19,231 bases of DNA from JAGMDK01 sp023128695 (GCA_030628805.1 DAOVQG010000047.1:1-19231), one strand, 5' to 3'; shown: positions 1-7,411, numbered from the stretch's first letter. The notes: generated from the sequence alone by a model not told the origin. Translations and numbers: made by a program.

Positions 1-1
1 C

Positions 2-53
2 GGGAGGGCGAGGCTCCTGCCGAGCCGCGGCTCGCCGGGAGGCTCGCCCTCCC
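2..53. repeat. REP-like hairpin repeat
   Basis: Two 25-base arms (2-26 and 29-53) are complementary at 22 of 25 positions around a 2-base centre, giving a long GC-rich hairpin. A run of five T follows about 12 bases later (66-70), so it might end transcription from a gene outside the window, but the spacing is too long for a classic intrinsic terminator. It looks like one of the dispersed palindromic repeats that fill the intergenic spaces of this genome. Confidence 0.8.
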
Positions 54-90
54 CAAGCGACGGACTTTTTCTGAAATTGCTCTAGAGTAG

Positions 91-144
91 GTGCCCCATC
101 CCGTTTCGCCGGCCCGGAGGGCAGGCGAACGGGGTGGGGGACTG
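91..144. repeat. Hairpin repeat family A, copy 1
   Basis: A roughly 55-base element able to fold into a stem (CCCGTTTCG... pairing with ...CGAACGGGG). A near-identical copy lies in inverted orientation at 2532-2587, so the pair brackets the membrane protein gene at 228-2363. Confidence 0.8.
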
Positions 145-227
145 ACGGGCCATGGTGTGGTACGATGCCGCGGCGACAACGGTTGTCGCGGGTTGACTAT
201 TGAAACACTAAATGAGGCAGGCAGCGG

Positions 228-2363
228 ATGAACGCGAGCACTTCCAAGCAGTGTCGGTGGTTGATAGGGGCAGCAACCGTGTTGGCGCTGGCGGCGTGGG
301 GAGCGGAGCGCAGCGCGGCGGAGGTCTCGGGGGCGCCGGGCACACCGCCCACGGCGACAACCACGCCGGCAACTACCAGCCCCAGCGCGGCAAGCCCGGG
401 GGACATCGATTATCAAGCCTGCGCTTTTCGCCTGACGGAGGCCGCCCACCGAACGGAGATGGCACAACGGCCGGAGTGGTGGCCCGAGCTCGGGTGGTCA
501 ACGCTGGCGTGGTTCGCGGTGGTGGTGATCCTGACACTGACGCTGCGTCCCAAACGGCTGCTTTCACTGCGCAACCTGGACGGGCTCGTGCTGGCGGGGA
601 TGTGCGTCTTGCTCGCGTTGCGCGAGGAGACCGGGGCGCGGTCGGAGGAACTGCATACCTCGCAATGGTGGGCCTACCTGTGGCTCACTGTCGCCGCCGG
701 GTATTGGCTGGCGCGCGGCATCGGGCTCGTGCTGTCAAAAAAGGCGATCCAGCCCGAGGGGGCCGTCTCGCACGGCACGCTGGTTGTGCTCCTGGCAGTG
801 GGACTGGTGATCGGCATCCTGCAAATCGCCGCCGGTCCGATTTCCGTCGGCTCACATGATGGGATCGTGGGGGGGCTGTATACCGCGTCGAGCGGCAAGT
901 TGCCCTACGGCGACGCCGAGTGGGTTGCCCGCCGATCACCGCTGTTGTATCTGCTCCATGCGGGTGCGGTACAGGTTGCCGGACCGAAGATGCCGCCCAG
1001 TTCGGAATCGGCCGCGGAGCCCACGGCTTCCTTGGATCAAGAGGATTTGTTGGTGCCGATGATCTGGGAGAACCGGGCCGACTGGCTGGAAGAACCATGG
1101 TGCGAGTCGATCGAGCTGGCGGCTGCCCGTCTGGTGAACGCGGTCCTGTTTCTGCTCATGCTGGCGGGTCTGTACGTCCTCGGACGGCAACTACACTCGG
1201 CCGCAAGCGGCTTGACCATGATCGCCATTTTCTGTGTGTTCCCGGGCACCGTGGAGTGTCTGACGCGGCCGGAGGTCATGCTGCCGGCCGTGTTGCTGAC
1301 GTGGGCCGTCGTGTTCGCGCTGCTGCGGGGCGTGGGCGGACTGCTGGGGATGCTGTTCCTGATGCTCGCGGGGGTGGCGTGGCCGTGGGCTTGGCTGGCA
1401 CTGCCGGTGCTGCTGGCCCACTTCTGGCGGCGCGGGTGGCAACAAGTCCCTGGCAGTCTGGTCGGCCTCCTCAGCGGGGCGGCCCTGATCGTGCTCGGGC
1501 TGCTGCAATTTGTACAGCCCACACTTCCCCGCACATCCGCGGCGCTGGCCATGGCCGGACTCCAGCCGACCTACGACGCCAGCCTGGCCGAGGACGGCAC
1601 GTTGAACCTCACCAGCCGCAACGTGGATGAAGACATCGAGTCGCAGGCGTGCTCGGTGTGGTTGTGGCATCTGCTGGTGACGGCCGAGTCGACTACCGCG
1701 GACGGAGCAGAAGCGGCTGCGATCGTACCCCCGAACGGTGTCAGTCGTGCTGAGTTGCTCTATCGTCGCATCGAGCCGACGCCGGCAGCTTTGCCCGTCT
1801 TGCAAACGGCATATCGTGCAGCGGTTGCCGAACTGCCGGCGACCACGCGCCTGCTCGTCGCGGCGCGGACCGTGCTCGAAGAAACCTGGTGCCCAACCCA
1901 TCCGGCCGAGCCGCCGACGCAATCGGCCTGGGCGCTGTGGGAGGGGCCGGATGCTGAGGAGGGCGGATTGACCACCGCCCGGCGGATCGTGAAGCTGGTG
2001 GTGGCGTTGCTGATGGTGTGGGCGACGTTGGCGGTTTTCTTCGGTCGTCGCGTGCGGCCGCGGCATTTGGTCGGGGCGTTGCTGGCCGTGGTCAGTGGGA
2101 TGCTGATCGCCGGCGCCTCCGGCGCGGTGACGAATCTCGTCTGGCTGTTACCATTTGTGCTGGCTCTGTGGGCGGTGCACGAGGAGCCGGAACCGGAGCC
2201 GGAAGCTGAGGAGGAATCCGTCCCGGAGGCGATACCCGCTCTCGCATCCTCCCCGCCATCCACGTTGCCAACTGTACCCTTCGATGAAGGCCCCGAGCCG
2301 CGCATCAGCGTGGAGAATCAAAAGTCCGACGACAGTACGGAACAACGCCCGGCTGATAGCTGA
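228..2363 (+). CDS. Multi-pass membrane protein, GT-C glycosyltransferase-like
   Basis: A 711-residue membrane protein I cannot assign to a named gene. Residues 1-32 look like a signal peptide or signal anchor, followed by a low-complexity Pro/Thr/Ser/Ala stretch (35-58). Hydrophobic segments lie at about 90-107, 117-132, 147-169 and 183-203, with several more between 290 and 430 and near the C-terminus (about 595-645). Around residues 209-229 there is a His-Asp-Gly motif followed by GKLPYGD. A similar acidic loop plus PYGD signature occurs after an early helix in GT-C type (GT39/GT87-like) membrane glycosyltransferases, which use polyprenyl-phosphate sugars; that assignment is inference. The tail is acidic (Glu-Pro repeats, about 650-665). 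The ATG at 228 has a GAGG (214-217) ten bases upstream. The last codons and the stop lie inside a heptamer repeat array (2351-2391), so the C-terminal end may be repeat-derived. Confidence 0.85.
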   Translation: MNASTSKQCRWLIGAATVLALAAWGAERSAAEVSGAPGTPPTATTTPATTSPSAASPGDIDYQACAFRLTEAAHRTEMAQRPEWWPELGWSTLAWFAVVVILTLTLRPKRLLSLRNLDGLVLAGMCVLLALREETGARSEELHTSQWWAYLWLTVAAGYWLARGIGLVLSKKAIQPEGAVSHGTLVVLLAVGLVIGILQIAAGPISVGSHDGIVGGLYTASSGKLPYGDAEWVARRSPLLYLLHAGAVQVAGPKMPPSSESAAEPTASLDQEDLLVPMIWENRADWLEEPWCESIELAAARLVNAVLFLLMLAGLYVLGRQLHSAASGLTMIAIFCVFPGTVECLTRPEVMLPAVLLTWAVVFALLRGVGGLLGMLFLMLAGVAWPWAWLALPVLLAHFWRRGWQQVPGSLVGLLSGAALIVLGLLQFVQPTLPRTSAALAMAGLQPTYDASLAEDGTLNLTSRNVDEDIESQACSVWLWHLLVTAESTTADGAEAAAIVPPNGVSRAELLYRRIEPTPAALPVLQTAYRAAVAELPATTRLLVAARTVLEETWCPTHPAEPPTQSAWALWEGPDAEEGGLTTARRIVKLVVALLMVWATLAVFFGRRVRPRHLVGALLAVVSGMLIAGASGAVTNLVWLLPFVLALWAVHEEPEPEPEAEEESVPEAIPALASSPPSTLPTVPFDEGPEPRISVENQKSDDSTEQRPADS

Positions 2364-2391
2364 AAGCTGAAAGCTGACGGCTGACCGCTGA
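2351..2391 (+). repeat. NNGCTGA heptamer array, left copy
   Basis: About six consecutive 7-base units of the form NNGCTGA. The array overlaps the 3' end of the upstream membrane-protein gene and supplies its TGA stop codon (2361-2363). Its sense is opposite to that of the large array after guaA (4336-4538). Confidence 0.85.
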
Positions 2392-2420
2392 AGGGTGAGT
2401 GTCAACATAGTGGGTGGGGC

Positions 2421-2527
2421 GGCGGGTGGCACGGTCGTGTCGGCCGTGAATACATGCGGCGGGTGGCACGGTCGTGTCGGTCGTGAATACATGCGAGCCG
2501 CACACGGCTGACACAGCCGTGCCACCC
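2421..2527. repeat. 37-bp tandem repeat plus inverted degenerate copy
   Basis: Units at 2421-2457 and 2458-2494 are direct 37-base copies that differ at one position. The stretch 2501-2527 is a degenerate inverted copy of the first 25 or so bases, so the transcript could fold back on itself. This forms part of the 413-base gap between the membrane-protein gene and guaA; no gene is visible there. Confidence 0.8.
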
Positions 2528-2531
2528 CCCA

Positions 2532-2587
2532 TCAGTCCCCCGCCCCGTTCGCCGGCCCTGCCGGGCCGACGAAACGGGACGGGGCAC
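2532..2587. repeat. Hairpin repeat family A, copy 2 (inverted)
   Basis: The reverse complement closely matches 91-144. The element is itself an imperfect palindrome with an approximately 16-bp stem. Confidence 0.8.
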
Positions 2588-2589
2588 CC

Positions 2590-2636
2590 TCGGCGGACTT
2601 CAGTCCGCGCGGCGCCGCGCGGGCTAAAGCCCGCGG
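2590..2636. repeat. GC-rich compound palindrome
   Basis: Three nested self-complementary blocks (CGGACT..AGTCCG, GCGCGGCGCCGCGC, CGGGCT..AGCCCG) make one symmetrical GC-rich palindrome. It could act as a transcription-ending or mRNA-stabilising hairpin for the gene ending at 2363, but there is no T-tract after it. Confidence 0.7.
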
Positions 2637-2673
2637 CTCTTCATGACGTGTTTTAAGCCGTCGGAAGGCTCCC

Positions 2674-2729
2674 GCTCTGATTGCTGACCGCTGATCGCTG
2701 AAAGCTGACCGCTAGTCGCTGATTGCTGA
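2674..2729 (+). repeat. NNGCTGA heptamer array upstream of guaA
   Basis: About seven to eight phased 7-base units (TTGCTGA, CCGCTGA, TCGCTGA, AAGCTGA and variants) end just before the guaA promoter region. The sense matches the array at 2351-2391 and is opposite to the array after guaA, so guaA sits between inverted heptamer arrays. Confidence 0.85.
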
Positions 2730-2741
2730 CCGCTTCGCGCA

Positions 2742-2770
2742 TTGACCTCAACGGACGAGCGTGGTATCGA
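2742..2770 (+). promoter_or_regulatory. Candidate guaA promoter (leaderless)
   Basis: TTGACC (2742-2747) and TATCGA (2765-2770) are separated by 17 bases. The -35 fits sigma70 well; the -10 is weak. A start about seven bases after the -10 would fall on the A of the guaA ATG at 2777. This agrees with the lack of any Shine-Dalgarno sequence before guaA. The call is by eye only. Confidence 0.4.
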
Positions 2771-2776
2771 ACGAGC

Positions 2777-4330
2777 ATGACTCCGCGCGAAACGATTGCC
2801 ATCATTGACTTCGGCAGCCAGTATTCTCAGCTTATCGCCCGCCGAGTGCGCGAGAATCACGTTTATAGCGAGTTGCTGCCCACCAGCACCTCGCCGCGGC
2901 AATTACGCGAAGCGGGTGTGAAGGGCATCATCCTGTCCGGCGGGCCGGCGAGTGTATATGAAGAGGGCGCGCCGAGTTGCAACCCGGGTATATTCGAGCT
3001 CGGCGTCCCGGTGCTCGGCATCTGCTACGGCATGCAGATCGCCTGTCAAATCCTCGGCGGCCAAGTGCAGGCCGGGCGGACGCGCGAGTACGGGCGCGTG
3101 CAGTTGAGCGTTCGCCGAGCCGAAGGCGTGCTGGCCCACACGCCGGCGAAAATCTCGGTCTGGATGAGCCACGGCGACGTTGTCATGGAGGTCGCCGACT
3201 GCTTCGAGAGCATCGCCGCCACCAGCACCTGCCCGGTCGCCGCCGTCCGGCACAAAACCCGGCCCGTCTTCGGCGTGCAGTTCCACCCCGAGGTAACACA
3301 CACGCCCAACGGCGAGCAGATGATCCGCAACTTCGTCTATGACATCTGCGGCTGCCGCGGCGAATGGCGGGTTCAAAACGTCATCGAAACATCCGTGCAG
3401 GCCATCCGCGACCAGGTTGGCCCCGCCGACCGCGTGATCTGCGGGCTCTCCGGCGGCGTCGATAGCAGCGTCACCGCCGCCCTGGTGCAGCGGGCCATCG
3501 GCGAGCGGCTGGTGAACATCTTCGTCGACAACGGGCTCTGTCGGCGGCGCGAGGCGGAAATGGTCGAAATGACCTTCCGTGACCACTTCGGCATGGAGTT
3601 GCACGTGGTCGACGCCCGCGACCGCTTCCTGACCGGCCTGGCGGGCGTCAACGACCCGCAGGTAAAAAGACGGATCATCGGCCACGAGTTCATCGAGGTC
3701 TTCAAGCAGGAAGCGCGGCAGATTGAAGGCGCGCACTTCCTCGCCCAGGGCACCATCTACCCCGACGTGATCGAGTCCGGACACGGACCGGCCGGACCCG
3801 CCGCGGTCATCAAATTGCACCACAACGTCGGCGGCCTGCCGGCGGAGCTGGGCTTCGAGCTGGTCGAGCCGCTGCGGCAGCTTTTCAAAGACGAAGTGCG
3901 CTTGGTCGGCGAGGCCCTCGGCCTGCCGGAGGCCCTCGTCTGGCGGCACCCCTTCCCCGGCCCCGGCTTGGCGGTCCGCATCGCCGGCGAAGTGACCCCT
4001 GAGCGGCTCGAGCTGCTGCGCTCCGCGGACGAAATCCTGCTCGAAGAGCTCACCGCCGCCGGCTGGTACCGCAAGGTGGCCCAGGGCTTCGCTGTTCTGG
4101 TCCCGGTCGCCAGCGTCGGCGTCATGGGCGACGGGCGTTCGTACGAGGGCCAGAACCTCGTCGTGCTGCGGCTGGTCGAATCAAAAGACTTCATGACCGC
4201 CGACTGGATGCGGATCGACTATGGCGTCCTGGCAACCGTGAGCAACCGGATCATCAACGAGGTGTCCGGGATCAACCGCGTGGCGTACGACATATCGAGC
4301 AAGCCGCCGAGTACGATCGAATGGCAATAG
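2777..4330 (+). CDS. guaA: GMP synthase (glutamine-hydrolysing)
   Basis: A 517-residue cytosolic enzyme that converts XMP to GMP using ATP and glutamine, the last step of guanine nucleotide synthesis. The N-terminal class I glutamine amidotransferase domain has the nucleophile Cys83 in GICYGMQ and the His170/Glu172 pair in FHPE. The ATP-pyrophosphatase domain has the P-loop SGGVDS at 225-230. The C-terminal dimerisation domain ends in the typical PPSTIEW motif. The length is close to the usual 510-525. The frame is open back to 2723, but those extra 18 codons come from the upstream heptamer repeat and intergenic DNA, and the family N-terminus (short, then IAIIDFGSQYSQL) fits the ATG at 2777. 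No Shine-Dalgarno site is present; the mRNA may be leaderless. A heptamer array starts within ten bases of the stop. Confidence 0.98.
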   Translation: MTPRETIAIIDFGSQYSQLIARRVRENHVYSELLPTSTSPRQLREAGVKGIILSGGPASVYEEGAPSCNPGIFELGVPVLGICYGMQIACQILGGQVQAGRTREYGRVQLSVRRAEGVLAHTPAKISVWMSHGDVVMEVADCFESIAATSTCPVAAVRHKTRPVFGVQFHPEVTHTPNGEQMIRNFVYDICGCRGEWRVQNVIETSVQAIRDQVGPADRVICGLSGGVDSSVTAALVQRAIGERLVNIFVDNGLCRRREAEMVEMTFRDHFGMELHVVDARDRFLTGLAGVNDPQVKRRIIGHEFIEVFKQEARQIEGAHFLAQGTIYPDVIESGHGPAGPAAVIKLHHNVGGLPAELGFELVEPLRQLFKDEVRLVGEALGLPEALVWRHPFPGPGLAVRIAGEVTPERLELLRSADEILLEELTAAGWYRKVAQGFAVLVPVASVGVMGDGRSYEGQNLVVLRLVESKDFMTADWMRIDYGVLATVSNRIINEVSGINRVAYDISSKPPSTIEWQ

Positions 4331-4335
4331 AGCGG

Positions 4336-4538
4336 TCAGCTTTCAGCTTTCAGCGGTCAGCATTCAGCTTTCAGCGGTCAGCTTTCAGCTTTCAGCGGTC
4401 AGCTTTCAGCGGTCAGCATTTAGCTTTCAGCGGTCAGCATTCAGCTTTCAGCGGTCAGCATTCAGCTTTCAGCGGTCAGCATTCAGCTCTCAGCATTCAG
4501 CTTTCAGCGGTCAGCATTTAGCGGTCAGCTCTCAGCGG
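4336..4538 (+). repeat. 29-unit TCAGCNN heptamer array
   Basis: Exactly 29 consecutive 7-base units (203 bases), nearly all TCAGC followed by TT, GG, AT or TC; two units have TTAGC. Units 10-21 form a higher-order 21-base cycle (TT, GG, AT) repeated four times. The array begins six bases after the guaA stop. An ORF across it (start 4321) is just the repeat read as a 7-residue periodic peptide and is not called a gene. Confidence 0.95.
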
Positions 4539-4542
4539 CCAG

Positions 4543-4806
4543 AATGATTCACGGTGGTGCGGGCCTCCGTGCCCGCCACGGACGGGCAGGGACGCCCGCC
4601 CCACCGCCCGGATTATCCGTGGGCGGTCCCGGAATTAATCATTGGGGCGTGCGATTCGCACAGTGAGCCCCCCTGGGCTGGGTGGCCCACGTTGTCTCAA
4701 CGTGGGTTCACGATTTCATTCCCCCAGCAGCCTGGTTCACTTCGTACCAACACAGGCTGAGCGAAGGGAAAAATCGGGCCCCCACGTTCGGAGAACGTGG
4801 GCCACC
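4543..4806. repeat. Gene-free stretch with hairpins and an inverted 26-bp pair
   Basis: 4555-4612 holds overlapping GC-rich hairpins (GCGGGC...GCCCGC types). A 26-base element at 4681-4706 reappears inverted at 4781-4806 with three mismatches; each copy is also a small hairpin (CCCACGTT...AACGTGGG). No gene was found between the heptamer array and the decayed frame at 4890. Confidence 0.65.
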
Positions 4807-4889
4807 TTGCCCTTCATCGCCGAGAGAATCTCGTTCTGCCGAACCGGCTTGACGTGTGTCAGCAAGAGAAGGTGCGTCCGGGACGTACC

Positions 4890-5019
4890 CTACTCCTCTG
4901 CCAGGCTGAACCGTCCATCGCGGTCCGTCCTGACCATCGCCGATCGACTCGCGTCCTCCGGTCACTTGATAGCCGGCCGACTCGATCTCACGCAATATGT
5001 CTTCCGCTTTCAACACCAT
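4890..5019 (-). pseudogene. Decayed small gene, frameshifted
   Basis: An ATG at 5019 has an AAGGGA ribosome site just upstream and opens a protein-like start (MVLKAEDILREIESAGYQV). In this frame the third-codon GC bias then fades. The adjacent frame becomes the better one from about 4958, reading DGRFSLAEE to a TAG at 4890-4892. A stop in that second frame at 4962-4964 shows they are not one frame as written; a one-base gain or two-base loss would join them into a product of about 43 residues. After the TAG the same frame keeps a coding-like look (KPVRQNEILSAMKGK) until the hairpin repeat at 4806. This resembles a small two-gene pair that has decayed. No family is recognised. The original frame also stays open to 4708 but looks unnatural. 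Confidence 0.35.
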
Positions 5020-5188
5020 CTGTTCCCTTCTGTCACGCCACCAGTGGCACCCGCCCAGGGCAGTTTTCGCCCCGAAAATCACCGCGATTTTCGCGCAGCT
5101 CCGGAACTTGGGCTAGTACCCCTCTCACATCAAAAACGGGCCGCCATTTCGCTTGATTGTGCCTTGTGTCTCCAGATTGGCCTGCCTA

Positions 5189-5911
5189 CTAAGCCATCCA
5201 CGCTATCAGATCGAAGTAGAAATGCGCCAGTATCAAGACTGTCGCGCCGCGAAACCAGGCATAATACAAAGCAAAAACGAGGAACACCGGGAAAAGCAGA
5301 ATGGCGCAATCTGGACCCTGATACAGGTGATATGCCGTTTGAATCAGGGCACTGGTTACCGCAGCACCGATTGCTCCCCAGCCAAGCGCCACGAGGCGGG
5401 TTTGCAAGTATGTCCGAACTACTATCTCTTCGAACACGGGAGCCATAACAGTCGGAAGCAAGGCCCACAACCCCAACTTGGCATCCTGTGCATCGAATAG
5501 AGCCGTCGTCTCAGCTACCCGTTCCGCAATGATGTCAACCGAGAGGCCTGATAGCAGCGCATATGCTGCCATCTTGTCAAATAGCTTGGCGGCGACGAAT
5601 ACAGCGAGCGACAGCGGAATCGTTGCGATCCCGAAGGTGAAGCCCATTCTACGGAACGAGTCACCGCGCTGCCATAGAAGGTAGACAGCCAACAAAACGA
5701 CTGACAGCTCCCACAGGGCGAAACCGATCTGGCTTGCCGGATTTGCGAAGTATGCAAAATCCTCTGCTCGTATTTTAGGGCTTATAAGGTAAACGAGGGA
5801 AGTGTATAGCAGCGGGAGCACTGCCAGACAAAGAACGGTTATCACCTCGAAACGCATTCCCCGCTTGTCGTATGCGGCTGCCATGCTGTCGTCGGCCGTG
5901 GGGCTCATCAC
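5189..5911 (-). CDS. CPBP family intramembrane metalloprotease
   Basis: A 240-residue multi-pass membrane protein with the CPBP (Rce1/Abi-like) signature: a Glu-Glu pair with downstream Arg (EE at 161-162, R166), a histidine in the next helix (H195), and the third motif with His230 and Asp234 (ILAHFYFD). About six hydrophobic segments are visible. The family comprises glutamate/histidine metal-dependent proteases cleaving within or near membranes; substrates are usually unknown. It lies 26 bases after the zinc-ribbon membrane protein gene and is probably its last operon partner. The first codon could be GTG at 5911 or the adjacent ATG at 5908; an AGGA at 5920-5923 serves either. Confidence 0.88.
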   Translation of the reverse strand: MMSPTADDSMAAAYDKRGMRFEVITVLCLAVLPLLYTSLVYLISPKIRAEDFAYFANPASQIGFALWELSVVLLAVYLLWQRGDSFRRMGFTFGIATIPLSLAVFVAAKLFDKMAAYALLSGLSVDIIAERVAETTALFDAQDAKLGLWALLPTVMAPVFEEIVVRTYLQTRLVALGWGAIGAAVTSALIQTAYHLYQGPDCAILLFPVFLVFALYYAWFRGATVLILAHFYFDLIAWMA

Positions 5912-5937
5912 ACAGAATGTCCTGCTTTCTAACCGTG

Positions 5938-6303
5938 CTATTCCCTCGCGTCACCCGTTGGTTGGTCTTCTGCCTCCAGTTGATAGGTCGTGCCACATTC
6001 CGGACACTCACCTTCGGCCGGCAGGCCGGTAAGCCTGTAAGCGCACTCGCTACAGTATGGTCCGCTGGAAGGAAAGGCCAGATTGATAACCCAATCCCCG
6101 CGAAGCAAAAGGTATAGACCTATGCCAACCGCGACGACTGGATAGCTGAACAGCAGCAGTACCTCGCCGAAGTTGCCCCTGTCATCGAGGGGGACTCTGA
6201 CCAGGAACGTCAACGCCGCGGTAACTAGCCTGGGCAGGGCTTCGGCTATGACAAGCACGCCGATGGCACGCACGCCAAGGCGAAATGCGGTCTTGTGCTT
6301 CAT
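5938..6303 (-). CDS. Small membrane protein with C-terminal zinc ribbon
   Basis: A 121-residue protein with two hydrophobic segments (about 10-35 and 48-68) and a cytoplasmic zinc ribbon formed by Cys84-x2-Cys87 and Cys100-x2-Cys103 (CSEC...CPEC). Small proteins with such a C-terminal ribbon are frequent in planctomycetes; their role is not established. The N-terminal 75 residues match the preceding 98-residue protein in layout and several motifs (FRL...IG.L..A.A.P.LV), so the two are likely tandem paralogues. Its ATG overlaps the stop of that gene (ATGA, 6300-6303), which indicates translational coupling. Confidence 0.82.
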   Translation of the reverse strand: MKHKTAFRLGVRAIGVLVIAEALPRLVTAALTFLVRVPLDDRGNFGEVLLLFSYPVVAVGIGLYLLLRGDWVINLAFPSSGPYCSECAYRLTGLPAEGECPECGTTYQLEAEDQPTGDARE

Positions 6304-6596
6304 TGTGTCTGATCCTCCCGTGCCCGCCGCCCCAAAGCCTCAAGGACCAACCGGGCGAACGAACCACTGTATAAGAAGAGAGCCACGCCGGTGAAGAGTT
6401 GAACGTATGCCCACCGGGGCACGGTTTCCAAGAGCCTGCTCCAGAGCCACTGTGTCGGTGCACCGATTAGCTCAACTTCCGGCACGATAAACCACACGAC
6501 ACCGGAGACGAGCGACGGTATTGCCCGCGCCACGAGGAGGAGGCCGATCAGGCAGAGGGCAAGCCGGAACGGGGCTCTGCCGCGTATTGGACGCAT
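6300..6596 (-). CDS. Small two-helix membrane protein, paralogue of its neighbour
   Basis: A 98-residue protein with two hydrophobic segments (about 11-38 and 64-86) and a charged tail. The N-terminal FRLALCLIG...A.AIPSLV parallels FRLGVRAIG...A.ALPRLV in the next gene, but it lacks the zinc ribbon. A strong ribosome site, AGAGGAG (6605-6611), is eight bases before the ATG, making it the probable first gene of the three-gene minus-strand operon ending with the CPBP protease. I do not recognise a named family. Confidence 0.8.
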   Translation of the reverse strand: MRPIRGRAPFRLALCLIGLLLVARAIPSLVSGVVWFIVPEVELIGAPTQWLWSRLLETVPRWAYVQLFTGVALFLYSGSFARLVLEALGRRAREDQTQ

Positions 6597-6679
6597 CAGG
6601 AATACTCCTCTTCAGCCTGCACGAGCCTCTCAAGGGCCGACAGGCGGCTGCATAGCCTGCCCATCGGCGGTGAGTGCCA

Positions 6680-7081
6680 CTACGCCCCAATCGTCGCGCT
6701 GGCGGTTTCGCTCCACGGTCCCTTCTTGCCGGTCGTGGCCACCCAGCGGAGCATGTAGTGGGCGGTCTTGCCGCCGTCTTCGCCGGGGTAGTCTACCACG
6801 TACGGCGTGCGCGTATCGACCGACAGGAAGCTCAGCTCGCTCGGGCCGGTCGGGGGCGGGTCGCAGCTTCGCGGGCGAGACGCCCACGCTACCCAGCCCC
6901 AGATCTCGGCCCCCAGCACGCCGTTCGTCGGGTACGGAGCCCCGACGCTACAGCCTTGTGCATCGGCGTGGCCTCGTCGGCAAATGCGATCGTGTGCCAG
7001 GTGGCCGTTGACGCACGTGACGAAGTTGTTCTGCCAGGCGTGGAACTGGGTGGCCGGGCGCGGGATATAGTCGTTGGCCAT
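6680..7081 (-). pseudogene. Decayed member of a MANDYIPR-type planctomycete family
   Basis: The frame starts at ATG 7081 with MANDYIPRPATQFHAW, continues to about residue 30, then breaks. The block HTIAFADEATP (about 6964-6996) is in a different frame, after which the first frame resumes with GAEIW and runs to a well-formed C-terminus (DTRTPYVVDYPGEDGGKTAH... SETASATIGA, stop at 6680). From memory, intact members have a long helical middle section and a C-terminal beta-sandwich-like domain; here the middle is missing, so the gene has an internal deletion plus at least two frameshifts. A stretch inside the C-terminal part, at about 6861-6893, reads as the repeat-like peptide VAWASRPRS and looks like an inserted hairpin repeat. 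The function of the family is unknown to me. Confidence 0.65.
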
Positions 7082-7411
7082 AACAGCTTGATCCTGTGCG
7101 AGTTGACCACAACAGCGGCGTCCGGCCCGCATTGTCGCCGTGCCGAGTGGCCGGTGTCAACGAGGATTGGGCCTCGGCGGCGTATCAGCCCGCCTCCACG
7201 CGTCGTCCGCGGGTCTGGCCGAGCCGCCCGTGGGCGTCCCGGGATGATCCCGAGAGTTCCCCGAGCGATCCGCCGGCCTCAGGCCTGCATTGCTCGTGAC
7301 CTTCGCCCCAACGAAATCGAGTCTGAGTCTGCTGTCGAATTGGGTACGAAGTGCTTGTTTTCGCCCGTCACCCATTGGATGCTCATGTCAAAATGGTCGG
7401 AAACCGTTGAA
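7082..7411. other. Gene-free spacer
   Basis: No credible gene was found between the pseudogene start and the transposase fragment. Short open frames on both strands lack ribosome sites and family-like sequence. It is probably decayed DNA between two relics. Confidence 0.5.

Noticed and set aside
1191..2066. Minus-strand open frame (291 codons) inside the membrane-protein gene
   Set aside because: Composition is Arg/His/Gln-rich antisense text; the plus strand has clear helices and a ribosome site.
2903..3949. Long minus-strand open frame (348 codons) opposite guaA
   Set aside because: It is the antisense shadow of a certain guaA gene; such frames arise from the high GC codon bias and the sequence shows no family motif.
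4321..4521. 66-codon plus-strand frame across the heptamer array
   Set aside because: The product is a periodic SAFSFQR/SAFSGQH peptide produced by the 21-bp repeat cycle; no ribosome site.
4336..4538. Possible CRISPR array
   Set aside because: Units are 7 bp with no unique spacers, and no cas genes are nearby.
4642..5448. 268-codon plus-strand frame
   Set aside because: It crosses hairpin repeats and the antisense of the CPBP gene; the text is not protein-like.
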